From positions 1-64,000 of the forward strand of contig DASXGX010000042.1 in NCBI GenBank assembly GCA_036488815.1: a DNA stretch of 64,000 bases, written 5' to 3'. Origin of the DNA: Roseiarcus sp036488815. GTDB lineage: Bacteria > Pseudomonadota > Alphaproteobacteria > Rhizobiales > Beijerinckiaceae. The notes beneath the pieces are model-generated. The model saw only the letters and a list, made by a program, of their open reading frames with translations, was not told the origin of the DNA and made no database searches. This document shows, piece after piece, positions 8,514 to 16,833 of the stretch; the first letter of the stretch is position 1, and every line of letters begins with the position of its first letter. Made by a program: the position numbers and the translations under genes.

Positions 8514-9908
8514 ATGAAAGAGATCGCCTGCAAGCTCCTCGTCGTCGGCGCCGGCCCCGGTGGTTACGTCTGCGCCATTCGCGCCGGACAGCTCGGCCTC
8601 GACACGGTGATCGTCGAGCAAAATCGCCTCGGCGGCGTTTGCCTCAATGTCGGCTGCATTCCCTCCAAGGCGCTGATCCACGCCGCCGACGAGTTCGATA
8701 ACGTGCGCCGCGCGGCGGCCGGCGAGAGCCCGCTCGGCATTTCGCTTGGCGCTCCCGCGATCGATCTCGCCAAGACGATCGGCTGGAAGGACGGGATCGT
8801 CAGCCGGCTTCGCAACGGCGTCGCCGGGCTCCTGAAGAAGAGCAACGTCAAGATCGTCGTCGGCCCCGCGACCTTCCGGGACGGCAAGACGGTCGCCGTC
8901 GAGACGGAGACAGGGCTCCAGATCATTCGCGCAGAAACGATCGTGATCGCGACCGGGTCGGCGCCGGTCGAGCTGCCGTCGCTGCCGTTTGGCGGCCCAG
9001 TGATCTCATCGAGCGACGCGCTGTCGCTCGACAGGGTTCCGGACAAGCTGGTCGTCGTCGGCGGCGGCTATATCGGGCTGGAGCTCGGGTCCGCCTTTGC
9101 GAAGATGGGCTCGGCGGTGACCGTCGTCGAGGCGATGGCGCGCATCCTTCCGCAGTACGATGCCGAACTGACGCGGCCGGTCGCCAAGAGCCTCGCCGCG
9201 CTCGGCGTCAAGACGCTGACGAGCGCCGTCGCCAAAGGGCTCGCGCCCAAGGGGGACGCGCTGCTGGTCGAGACCGGCGACAAGGAGACCCGTCTTTCCG
9301 CCGACAAAATTCTGGTCACCGTGGGGCGCCGGCCGGTCGTGGAGGGCTGGGGGCGCGAGCAACTCGTGCTCGACATGGACGGCAATTTCATTCGGATCGA
9401 CGAGCAGTGCCGCACCTCGATGCGCGGCGTCCATGCGATCGGCGACGTGACAGGCGAGCCGATGCTGGCGCATCGCGCGATGGCGCAGGGCGAGATGGTC
9501 GCCGAGATCGTCGCCGGTCACAAGCGAAGCTGGGACAAGCGCGCCATTCCCGCCGTCTGCTTCACGGATCCCGAGGTCGTCTCCGTCGGCCAGTCGCCGG
9601 AGGACGCGCGTCACGCGGGCGTTGCGACCAAGATCGGCCTGTTCCCCTTCTCGGCCAACGGCCGCGCGATGACCAAGCTCGCCGAGGACGGCTTCGTGCG
9701 CGTCGTCGCGCGCGCCGACAATCATCTGCTGCTTGGCCTGCAGGCGGTCGGGCGGGACGTCTCCGAACTATCGACCGCTTTCGGCTTGGCGCTGGAGATG
9801 GGCGCGCGGCTCGAAGACGTCGCCGGAACCGTCCACGCCCATCCCACCATGGGCGAGGCCGTGCAAGAGGCGGCCCTGCGGGCGCTGGGACATGCGGTGC
9901 ATATTTGA
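8514..9908 (+). CDS. lpdV: Dihydrolipoyl dehydrogenase, E3 of the branched-chain complex
   Basis: FAD- and NAD-dependent flavoprotein that re-oxidises the lipoyl group of E2. It is 464 residues long. The FAD-binding motif GAGPGGYVCAIRAGQLG is N-terminal, followed by the redox disulfide CLNVGC, the NAD-binding GGGYIGLELG, the second FAD contact HAIGDVTGEPMLAH, and the C-terminal catalytic HAHPTMGE. The ATG at 8514 is favoured by a GGAGG five bases upstream; in-frame ATGs further upstream (e.g. 8493) lie within or close to the intergenic repeat. Operon position after bkdB assigns it to the branched-chain complex rather than pyruvate or 2-oxoglutarate dehydrogenase. Confidence 0.93.
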   Translation: MKEIACKLLVVGAGPGGYVCAIRAGQLGLDTVIVEQNRLGGVCLNVGCIPSKALIHAADEFDNVRRAAAGESPLGISLGAPAIDLAKTIGWKDGIVSRLRNGVAGLLKKSNVKIVVGPATFRDGKTVAVETETGLQIIRAETIVIATGSAPVELPSLPFGGPVISSSDALSLDRVPDKLVVVGGGYIGLELGSAFAKMGSAVTVVEAMARILPQYDAELTRPVAKSLAALGVKTLTSAVAKGLAPKGDALLVETGDKETRLSADKILVTVGRRPVVEGWGREQLVLDMDGNFIRIDEQCRTSMRGVHAIGDVTGEPMLAHRAMAQGEMVAEIVAGHKRSWDKRAIPAVCFTDPEVVSVGQSPEDARHAGVATKIGLFPFSANGRAMTKLAEDGFVRVVARADNHLLLGLQAVGRDVSELSTAFGLALEMGARLEDVAGTVHAHPTMGEAVQEAALRALGHAVHI

Positions 9909-9925
9909 GCGAAGCGTCCGGAGCG

Positions 9926-10035
9926 CCCTCATCCGGCCCTTCGGGCCACCTTCTCCCGCAAGCGGGAGAAGGGAATACGCGAGCCCCTCTCCCGCTCGCG
10001 GGAGAGGGGTTGGGGTGAGGGGTTGGAGTGAGGGG
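9926..10035. repeat. Intergenic double-hairpin repeat (copy 1)
   Basis: Two strong hairpins in tandem: CCTTCTCCCGC-AA-GCGGGAGAAGG (9949-9972) and CCCCTCTCCCGC-TC-GCGGGAGAGGGG (9984-10009), flanked by CCCTCATCCGG on the left and TTGGGGTGAGGG on the right. A second copy with the same parts in inverted order is at 22369-22471. It sits between the convergent lpdV and the small membrane protein gene and probably also ends transcription. Confidence 0.8.
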
Positions 10036-10044
10036 CCGTTCGCT

Positions 10045-10257
10045 CTACGGCGTTGGCGCGTCGGGATGGAGGAGATCGCCGGTGCAATTGCGCCGGCCCG
10101 AGGCGATGCAATTGTCGATCTCGTTGTGATGCTCCATCGCCTGAAAGATCCAGTAGCCGACGAGCGCCAGCGCGGCGACGAACAGCAAGCCGATGACGGC
10201 GCCGCGCCGGCTACCCTCTCCAGGCTCGGTCGGGTCGGGGTTCTCCGATGGCGTCAT
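10045..10257 (-). CDS. Small single-pass membrane protein coupled to ethylmalonyl-CoA mutase
   Basis: A 70-residue protein of unknown function. An acidic, proline-rich N-terminus (MTPSENPDPTEPGEGSRRG) precedes one hydrophobic segment (AVIGLLFVAALALVGYWIF) and a short tail containing two cysteines (NCIASGRRNCTGDL). Its ATG overlaps the TGA of the mutase gene as ATGA, which indicates translational coupling. The double-arginine before the membrane segment suggests the N-terminus is cytoplasmic. No family was recognised. The strong hairpin repeat just downstream would terminate the transcript. Confidence 0.65.
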   Translation of the reverse strand: MTPSENPDPTEPGEGSRRGAVIGLLFVAALALVGYWIFQAMEHHNEIDNCIASGRRNCTGDLLHPDAPTP

Positions 10258-12302
10258 TTATCGTCCTGTGATCGGCGGTCGAACGCCTGTTCGACCTTGG
10301 CGACGATGTCGCCGATGATGCCGTTGATGGCGAAATCCTTGGGCGTATAGACGGCGGCGACTCCCTCCGCTCGCAGCCGCTCGGCGTCCTCGGGCGGAAT
10401 GATGCCGCCGACGATCACCGGCACGTCGGAAAGCCCCGCCTGCCGCATCAAGGCGAGCACCTCCCGCGTCATCGCGACATGCGACCCGGAGAGGATCGAC
10501 AGGCCGACGCAGTCGACGCCCCCCTTGGCCCGCTCGACGATTTCCTGCGGCGTCAGCCTGATGCCGTCGTAGACGACGTCGATGCCGGCGTCGGCGGCGC
10601 GCACCGCGATCTGCTCGGCGCCGTTGGAATGGCCGTCGAGGCCGGGCTTGCCGACCAGCAGTTTCAAGCGATGGCCGAGCTTCAGCGACACGCGCTGCAC
10701 TTCGCCACGCAATGGATCGAGATCGGCGGCCTCCTGGCGCGCGCGTCCGGAAACGCCGGTCGGGGCGCGATATTCGCCGAACTCGCCGCGCAGCGCCGCG
10801 CCCCATTCGCCTGTCGTGGCGCCCGCCTTGGCGGCCTCGATCGAAGCCGGCATGATGTTGGCGCCGCTCTTGGCTGCGGCGCGCAATGCGGCGAGCGCCG
10901 TGGCGACGCGCGCCTCGTCGCGTTCCGCGCGCCAGGCCTCGAGACGGGCGATCTGCTCGGCCTCGACTTCGCTCGACGCCGCCATGACGACGCTCTCGCC
11001 AGCCATCAGCGGCGACGGCTCGCTTGTCGTGAAGCAGTTGACGCCGACGACGCGCTGTTCGCCGCGTTCGATCGCCTCGAGGCGGCGCGTGTTGGATTCG
11101 ACGAGCTTGCGTTTCATCTCACCCGACTCGATTGCGGCGATCGCTCCGCCGGCAGCGTCGATCGCCGCCAGCTCGGCCATCGCCTCGCGCTTGAGCGCCG
11201 CGACACGCTGCTCCAGCACGACGCTGCCGTCGAAGAGGTCGTCGTATTCGAGGAGGTCGGTCTCGAACGCCATGATCTGCTGCAGGCGCAGCGACCATTG
11301 CTGGTCGAACGGGCGTGGCAAGCCGAGCGCCTCGTTCCAGGCCGGCAACTGCACCGCCCGCGCGCGCACCTTTTTCGACAGCACCACGGACAGCATCTCG
11401 ATCAGGATACGGTAGGCGTTGTTCTCCGGCTGTTGCTCGGTCAGCCCGAGCGAATTGACCTGCACGCCATAGCGAAAGCGCCGCTTGGCGGGGTCGGCGA
11501 CGCCGTAGCGTTCGCGGGTGATCTCGTCCCAGAGCTCGGTGAAGGCGCGCATCTTCGCAAGCTCGGTGACGAAGCGCATCCCGGCGTTGACGAAGAACGA
11601 GAGCCCGCCGACCACATTGGCGAAGCCGGCTTCATCGACCTCGCCCGACGCGCGCACGAGGTCGAGCACCGCGATGGCGGTCGCCAGCGCGTAGCTGAGC
11701 TCCTGCGCCGGCGTCGCCCCGGCTTCCTGCAAATGATAGGAGCAGACGTTCATCGGGTTCCACTTCGGCGTCTCGCGGGCGCAGAAGAGGATGAGGTCTT
11801 TGGTGAGGCGGAGCGACGGCCCGGGTGGAAAGACGTAGGAGCCCCGCGACAGATATTCCTTGATGATGTCGTTTTGCGTCGTGCCGGCGAGCTGCCCGCG
11901 CGGCGCTCCATGCTCGTCGGCGACGGCGATATAGAGCGCCATCAGCCAGGGCGCCGTCGCGTTGATCGTCATCGACGTGTTCATCGAGGCGAGCGGGATG
12001 CCGTCGAACAGCGCACGCATATCGCCGATGTGCGAGATCGCGACGCCGACCTTGCCGACTTCGCCGCGCGCCAGCGGATGATCGCTGTCGTAGCCCGTCT
12101 GGGTCGGCAGGTCGAAGGCGATGGAGAGCCCGGTCTGGCCCTTGGCGAGATTAGCGCGGTAAAGCCGGTTGGATTCGAGCGCGGTCGAATGACCGGCGTA
12201 GGTGCGGAAGATCCACGGCTTGTCGCGCGCAGGAGTTTGCGCGGACTGCGCTCGGGCGGTCTCCTGGGCGGCCGCCGGTTCCGATCGTCCGCTCGCCTGC
12301 AT
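10254..12302 (-). CDS. ecm: Ethylmalonyl-CoA mutase (MeaA/Ecm), coenzyme B12-dependent
   Basis: Converts (2R)-ethylmalonyl-CoA to methylsuccinyl-CoA in the ethylmalonyl-CoA pathway for acetyl-CoA assimilation. It is 682 residues as a single chain. The catalytic barrel carries the MeaA-type sequences WIFRTYAGHSTALESNRLYR, AFDLPTQTGYDSDH, MNTSMTINATAPW, GTTQNDIIKEYLSRG and WNPMNVCSYHLQEAGATP, which separate Ecm from methylmalonyl-CoA mutase. The C-terminal B12-binding domain has the DxHxxG motif in KPGLDGHSNGAEQIA. The start ATG has GGAGA a few bases upstream. It follows a LysR gene on the same strand after an 89-base gap. The other pathway genes (ccr, mch, mcd) are not in the window. Confidence 0.92.
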   Translation of the reverse strand: MQASGRSEPAAAQETARAQSAQTPARDKPWIFRTYAGHSTALESNRLYRANLAKGQTGLSIAFDLPTQTGYDSDHPLARGEVGKVGVAISHIGDMRALFDGIPLASMNTSMTINATAPWLMALYIAVADEHGAPRGQLAGTTQNDIIKEYLSRGSYVFPPGPSLRLTKDLILFCARETPKWNPMNVCSYHLQEAGATPAQELSYALATAIAVLDLVRASGEVDEAGFANVVGGLSFFVNAGMRFVTELAKMRAFTELWDEITRERYGVADPAKRRFRYGVQVNSLGLTEQQPENNAYRILIEMLSVVLSKKVRARAVQLPAWNEALGLPRPFDQQWSLRLQQIMAFETDLLEYDDLFDGSVVLEQRVAALKREAMAELAAIDAAGGAIAAIESGEMKRKLVESNTRRLEAIERGEQRVVGVNCFTTSEPSPLMAGESVVMAASSEVEAEQIARLEAWRAERDEARVATALAALRAAAKSGANIMPASIEAAKAGATTGEWGAALRGEFGEYRAPTGVSGRARQEAADLDPLRGEVQRVSLKLGHRLKLLVGKPGLDGHSNGAEQIAVRAADAGIDVVYDGIRLTPQEIVERAKGGVDCVGLSILSGSHVAMTREVLALMRQAGLSDVPVIVGGIIPPEDAERLRAEGVAAVYTPKDFAINGIIGDIVAKVEQAFDRRSQDDK

Positions 12303-12391
12303 CTCGTCTCCCAGCTTGGCGCCACGGGCTTTGTGCGCAGCACAATTACAGAAAACCGAGGGGTCGGGCTAGGGCGGGGCCGAGGGGCAGG

Positions 12392-13363
12392 TCAGTCGCC
12401 GGCGTCGTCGGCGTCCATGGCCTTGCCAGGCGTTTCGTCGCTCCAGTCGGGATCCCAGTAGGGCGGCTTGCCGAAGCGCTTTTGCGTGAAGTCGAGGAAC
12501 GCCCTCACTTTGGGGGGAACCATCCGGTGCGGCGGGTAGATGCCGAAGATGCCGCTGGGCCTCGGGGACATCGTCGCCGCCCAGTCCGGCAGCACCTGCC
12601 GAAGCCGGCCGGACTGGATGTCCTCGCCGATCAGCCAGGTCGACAGAAGAACGACGCCCAGTCCGGCGAGGGCGGCCGATCGGAGCGCTTCGGAGTCGTC
12701 CGAGCGGAACGGGCCGGTCACCGGCACTTCCTCCCACTGTTCGCTCCCGGCGCCGCGGAAGAACCAGTTGTCGGTCGGCTGCAGCGTATAGACGAGGCAA
12801 CTGTGCTGGAGCAGATCGGCCGGCTCGCCGATCTCGGGCGCGCGGCTGAGATAGTCCGGGCTGGCGCAGGCGATACGGCGGTTCGGCGCGAGCTTGCGCG
12901 CGATCATGGAGGAGTCGAGTTGCGGACCGATGCGGATCGCAAGATCCGCGCCGACCGCCAACAGATCGACCCGCACATCGGCAAACGACACGTCGAGGCG
13001 GACATCGGGATAGGTCGCGAGAAATTCGGGCACGAAGGGCATGATGTGAAGGCGAGCGAAGGCGCTCGGAACGTGCAGGCGGATCAGACCCTGCGGCCTG
13101 CCCTCCGCGGCGGAGGCGGCGTCGCGGGCCTCATCGAGGCTTCTCAGCACCGCGCGCGCATGTTCGTAGAAGGTCGCGCCCGGCTCGGTGAGGTGGACAC
13201 GGCGGGTGCTGCGATGAAACAGCGCCACGCCGAGATCTGCTTCGAGGCTCGCGATGGCCCGCGAGACGGTCGACGTCTTGGCGTTCGCGTCGGCCGAGGC
13301 CTTCGAAAAACTGCCGAGCTCCACGGCTCGCACGAACAGTTTCAGCGCGCCGAGATAGTCCAC
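12392..13363 (-). CDS. LysR family transcriptional regulator
   Basis: A 323-residue LTTR with the helix-turn-helix in MDYLGALKLFVRAVELGSFSKAS and STVSRAIASLEADLG, then an effector domain of the CrgA/DmlR subgroup (LIRLHVPSAFARLHIMPFV, LSTWLIGEDIQSGRL). The start is GTG at 13363 with GGAGGA six bases upstream. It is upstream of ecm in the same direction and divergent from mobB across a 231-base region. A role in controlling ecm is plausible but not shown by the sequence. Confidence 0.87.
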   Translation of the reverse strand: MDYLGALKLFVRAVELGSFSKASADANAKTSTVSRAIASLEADLGVALFHRSTRRVHLTEPGATFYEHARAVLRSLDEARDAASAAEGRPQGLIRLHVPSAFARLHIMPFVPEFLATYPDVRLDVSFADVRVDLLAVGADLAIRIGPQLDSSMIARKLAPNRRIACASPDYLSRAPEIGEPADLLQHSCLVYTLQPTDNWFFRGAGSEQWEEVPVTGPFRSDDSEALRSAALAGLGVVLLSTWLIGEDIQSGRLRQVLPDWAATMSPRPSGIFGIYPPHRMVPPKVRAFLDFTQKRFGKPPYWDPDWSDETPGKAMDADDAGD

Positions 13364-13594
13364 CTTTCATCCTCCGCGTCGCATGGAGCGCGCCGGCCCG
13401 GCGCGCCTCCGGTTACTCTAGGCCCCCATTCTGCAACAATCATTTGCCGCGGCGGGGATTTCAGGCCGCGTCCGGATCGTCCAAGAGCTTGGGCGCGCCA
13501 GTCTCGCGGGAATCCTTATACTCGCGCGTTTCGTGTGCGCTACGCCCTTGGGCCTGTGCGCCGGCTCCCTTCCAACCTCAGGGGTTGATGCGGC

Positions 13595-14104
13595 ATGACA
13601 TCGCCACGCGTGATCGGCCTCGCCGGCTGTTGCGGCGCCGGAAAGACGACCCTGATCAAACGGCTCCTTCCCGCGCTGGTCGCGCGCGGCGTTACGGTCT
13701 CCACCATCAAGCACGCCCATCACGCGTTCGACGTCGACAAGCTGGGCAAGGATTCCTACGAACATCGAGCCTCCGGCGCCACGGAGGTACTGGTCGCCTC
13801 CGGCGTCCGCTGGGCGCTGATGCACGAGTTGCGCGGCGCGCCGGAACCCGATTTGCCGGAGCTGCTCGGTAAGCTCGCGCCGGTCGATCTGGTGATCGTC
13901 GAAGGTTTCAAGCGGTCGGCCCTGATCAAGATCGAGGTGCACCGTTCCTCGGTCGGCAAGCCGCTGCTCTACCCGGACGACCCGTACGTGGCCGCAGTCG
14001 CGAGCGACGTTCCGATCCCGCTGCCGCAGACGATCGCAGGCCTCGGATTGGACGACATCGCCGCGATCGCCGACTTCGCGCTCGCGCGATCCGTCGTTCT
14101 CTAG
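13595..14104 (+). CDS. mobB: Molybdopterin-guanine dinucleotide biosynthesis protein MobB
   Basis: A 169-residue P-loop GTPase that assists MobA in making the guanine dinucleotide form of the molybdenum cofactor. The Walker A motif is GCCGAGKTTL near the N-terminus. It is followed by the MobB signatures STIKHAHHAFDVDKLGKDSY and HRASGATEVLVAS, and the VIVEGFKRS block that is characteristic of the family. It sits 176 bases upstream of an FdhF/YdeP-type bis-MGD oxidoreductase on the same strand, which is its likely client. No mobA is in the window. Confidence 0.92.
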   Translation: MTSPRVIGLAGCCGAGKTTLIKRLLPALVARGVTVSTIKHAHHAFDVDKLGKDSYEHRASGATEVLVASGVRWALMHELRGAPEPDLPELLGKLAPVDLVIVEGFKRSALIKIEVHRSSVGKPLLYPDDPYVAAVASDVPIPLPQTIAGLGLDDIAAIADFALARSVVL

Positions 14105-14171
14105 AACCTCGCGGCGATTTGATGGAATCGCCGGACGGTCCCGGTTCCTCGATTGCCGCGTGCTCTAACGG

Positions 14172-14231
14172 TGTTGCGCGGTTCGCAACAGTCCTTCCCC
14201 GCCACGGGGATTTCGGCGCCCGAAGGGAAGG
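14172..14231 (+). ncRNA. Candidate structured leader upstream of the molybdo-oxidoreductase
   Basis: The mobB-oxidoreductase gap folds on inspection into TGTTGCG-CGGTT-CGCAACA (14172-14190), then an outer CCTTC/GAAGG stem (14193-14197 with 14227-14231). That stem encloses two hairpins, CCCG-CCA-CGGG (14198-14208) and TTCGG-CGC-CCGAA (14212-14224), forming a three-way junction. It ends 49 bases before the ATG. It may be a cis-regulatory RNA or simply a mobB terminator plus repeat. No T-tract follows. Confidence 0.4.
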
Positions 14232-14280
14232 CCTAGCTGACAAGCAGACGAAGTTACCTTTTGCTGTTGGCAGGATGAAC

Positions 14281-16572
14281 ATGTCACATAAAGCGAAGAT
14301 CAAAGCTTATGCAGGACCCGCCGGAGGCTGGGGCGCGCTCGAAGCCGTCGAAAAGCACCTTTGTCGTCAGAAGGTGTTTTTCAGTGGCAATCGTACGCTT
14401 CTTTCCATCAATCAGCCGCAGGGCTTCGACTGCCCGGGTTGCGGGTGGCCCGATCCGAAGCACACGAGCTCGTTCGAATATTGCGAGAACGGCGCGAAGG
14501 CGGTCGCGTGGGAGACCACGAAGAAGCGCGTCACGCCCGCTTTCTTCGCCGAACACACCGTAACCGAACTTCTTGAATGGACCGATTTCCAGCTCGAGGA
14601 CGAGGGGCGGCTCACCCATCCGCTCGTCTACGACGCGGCCAGCGACAAATACGTCGCGATCGGCTGGGAGGAGGCGTTTCAGCTCATCGGAGCCGAGTTG
14701 CGCAAGCTGACCGACCCCAACATGGCGGAATTCTACACGTCGGGCCGTGCCTCCAACGAGGCGGCGTTCCTGTTCCAGCTGTTCGCCCGCGCGTTCGGGA
14801 CGAACAACTTTCCCGACTGCTCCAACATGTGCCACGAGTCGACCAGCGTCGGCTTGCCGCCATCGCTCGGCGTCGCGAAGGGAACCGTGCTGCTCGAAGA
14901 CTTCGAGCACGCGGACGCGATCTTCATCTTCGGACAGAACCCCGGCACCAACAGCCCGCGCATGCTCAACGACCTGCGCGCCGCCGCGCGTCGTGGCGCG
15001 GCGATCGTGAGCTTCAATCCGATTCGCGAACGCGCGCTCGAACGGTTCGTCTCGCCGCAGCAGCCGGTGGAGATGATCAGCCTCATCGGCACGCAAATCA
15101 GTTCGCAGTACCACCAGGTGCGCATCGGCGGCGACATGGCGGCCATAAAGGGGATCATGAAGGCCGTGATCGAGGCGGACGACGCGGCGCAGGTCGCCGG
15201 ACGACCGCGCATCGTCGACGTGGAGTTCATCCGCAATCACACGCACGGCTTCGAAGCGCTGGCCGATTCGATCCGCCAGACTTCTTGGGACGACATCGTC
15301 CTGCATTCCGGGCTTTCGCGCGACGCTATTGACCAGGTGGCGGAGGTCTACATGCGGGCGAAGGCGGTGATCGGCGTTTGGGGCATGGGCATCACGCAGC
15401 ACAAGACCGGCGTCGCGAACGTCCAGCAGATCGTCAATCTGTTGCTCCTGCGCGGCAATATGGGCCGGCCGGGAGCCGGGGCGTGTCCGGTGCGCGGCCA
15501 TTCCAACGTCCAGGGCAACCGCACCGTCGGCATCACCGAGAAGCCAAAGCCGGAGTTCCTCGACCGCATGAGCGAAGTCTTCCGCTTCGAGCCGCCGCGC
15601 AGGTGGGGGCACGACGTGGTCGAGGCGATCGAGGCGATGGCGGAAGGTCATTCGAAAGCCTTCCTCGGCCTCGGCGGCAATTTCTTTCTCGCCGCGCCCG
15701 ACACGGAGCTCACCGCGCGCGCCATGCGCGGGCTGGATCTCTCGGTTCAGATCGCCACCAAGCTCAACCGCGGCCACCTCGTGCACGGACGGACGGCGCT
15801 GATCCTGCCGTGTCTCGGTCGCACGGAAATCGACATGCAGGCTGGCGGCCCGCAGTCGATCACGGTCGAGGATTCGATGTCGTGCGTGCATGCCTCCATG
15901 GGCATGAACAAGCCCGCGGATCCGAACCTCAAGTCGGAGATCGCCATCGTCGCCGGCATCGCGAAGGCGACGCTGCGGCCCAACGCCGCCATCGATTGGG
16001 ATGGAATGATCGCCGACTACGATCTCATCCGCGACAAGATGGAAGAAGTATTCCCCGATCTTTTCCCCGACTACAACGCGCGCATCCGCAAGCCGGGCGG
16101 GTTCCGCCTCTATTCGCCGGTCGACGAACGAAGCTGGAAGACGGCGAACGGCAAGGCCAATTTCCTCATCTGCGAGCGGATGGCGGAGAACGACATGCCA
16201 GCGGACCGCGAGCGCGTCCTGGAACTGATGACCATTCGAAGCCATGACCAATACAACACGACGATCTACGGTCTCGACGACCGCTACCGCGGCGTGTTCG
16301 GGCAGCGGATGGTCGTGTTCGTCAACAAGAAGGACCGGGAGCGCTTGGGTCTGGCGCAAGGCGGTCAGGTCGAGATGAATACGGTGAGCACCGACGGCGT
16401 CGAGCGGCGTGTCGCCGGGTTCACGCTGATCGACTACGATATTCCCGAGGGCTGCTGCGCCGCCTACTATCCCGAGACCAATCCGCTGGTTCCGCTGAGC
16501 CGCAAAGCCGACCGCAGCAATACGCCGACGTCGAAATCGATCCCGGTGCATCTGACGGCGTTGGTCGCCTGA
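14281..16572 (+). CDS. FdhF/YdeP family molybdopterin oxidoreductase
   Basis: A 763-residue member of the formate-dehydrogenase-like molybdoenzymes. Cysteines 51, 54 and 68 (FDCPGCGWPD, then FEYCENG) match the reduced N-terminal cysteine pattern of the YdeP branch rather than the four-cysteine [4Fe-4S] motif. The expected molybdenum ligand position is Cys184 in NMCHESTSVGL, aligning with the selenocysteine of E. coli FdhF. RGHSNVQGNRTVGI and HDQYNTTIYGLDDRYRG are typical of the family. The start at 14281 has AGGA five bases upstream. Other subunits and fdhD are missing here, so it probably works alone or with an unlinked partner. YdeP-type proteins have been linked to acid resistance and formate-related redox, but the substrate is not established. 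Confidence 0.87.
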   Translation: MSHKAKIKAYAGPAGGWGALEAVEKHLCRQKVFFSGNRTLLSINQPQGFDCPGCGWPDPKHTSSFEYCENGAKAVAWETTKKRVTPAFFAEHTVTELLEWTDFQLEDEGRLTHPLVYDAASDKYVAIGWEEAFQLIGAELRKLTDPNMAEFYTSGRASNEAAFLFQLFARAFGTNNFPDCSNMCHESTSVGLPPSLGVAKGTVLLEDFEHADAIFIFGQNPGTNSPRMLNDLRAAARRGAAIVSFNPIRERALERFVSPQQPVEMISLIGTQISSQYHQVRIGGDMAAIKGIMKAVIEADDAAQVAGRPRIVDVEFIRNHTHGFEALADSIRQTSWDDIVLHSGLSRDAIDQVAEVYMRAKAVIGVWGMGITQHKTGVANVQQIVNLLLLRGNMGRPGAGACPVRGHSNVQGNRTVGITEKPKPEFLDRMSEVFRFEPPRRWGHDVVEAIEAMAEGHSKAFLGLGGNFFLAAPDTELTARAMRGLDLSVQIATKLNRGHLVHGRTALILPCLGRTEIDMQAGGPQSITVEDSMSCVHASMGMNKPADPNLKSEIAIVAGIAKATLRPNAAIDWDGMIADYDLIRDKMEEVFPDLFPDYNARIRKPGGFRLYSPVDERSWKTANGKANFLICERMAENDMPADRERVLELMTIRSHDQYNTTIYGLDDRYRGVFGQRMVVFVNKKDRERLGLAQGGQVEMNTVSTDGVERRVAGFTLIDYDIPEGCCAAYYPETNPLVPLSRKADRSNTPTSKSIPVHLTALVA

Positions 16573-16598
16573 GGCGCGGCGCCGCTTCAACACCTCCA

Positions 16599-16631
16599 GG
16601 CCGTCGATTCGAGCAGAATCGGCGGCCTCTT
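16599..16631 (+). terminator. Rho-independent-like terminator after the molybdo-oxidoreductase
   Basis: An 11-base stem, GGCCGTCGATT paired with AATCGGCGGCC (one G-U pair), around a seven-base loop, followed by TCTT. It starts 27 bases after the stop codon. The T-tract is short, so termination strength is uncertain. Confidence 0.6.
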
Positions 16632-16833
16632 GATTCGTCTGGCGTTGTTCCGGGCCTTGTCGTCATCTCGGCTTTTGACTCTTGGCCCACTTATCAGCCG
16701 GGACTCGACCACGCAGATGAAAGGCAGTTGCGTCGGAGAAAGACATGTGCTTGTGTGTTTGTGCGAAGCTCGTACGAACGCGGACGCAGCTTGATCTGCG
16801 CGGCTGACGGCAAAAGGGAAAAGGGGAACGCCA

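Noticed and set aside
10479..12461. A 660-codon open frame antisense to the ethylmalonyl-CoA mutase gene
   Set aside because: Arg/Asp/His-rich composition with no domain; it mirrors the codon bias of the real gene on the other strand.
14172..14231. Direct assignment as the known Moco riboswitch
   Set aside because: The fold can be drawn, but the conserved Moco riboswitch core could not be verified by eye, so only a candidate structured leader is reported.
14284..16593. A 769-codon open frame antisense to the molybdo-oxidoreductase
   Set aside because: The plus-strand protein is a recognised family over its full length; the antisense product has no family features and is a GC-rich artefact.
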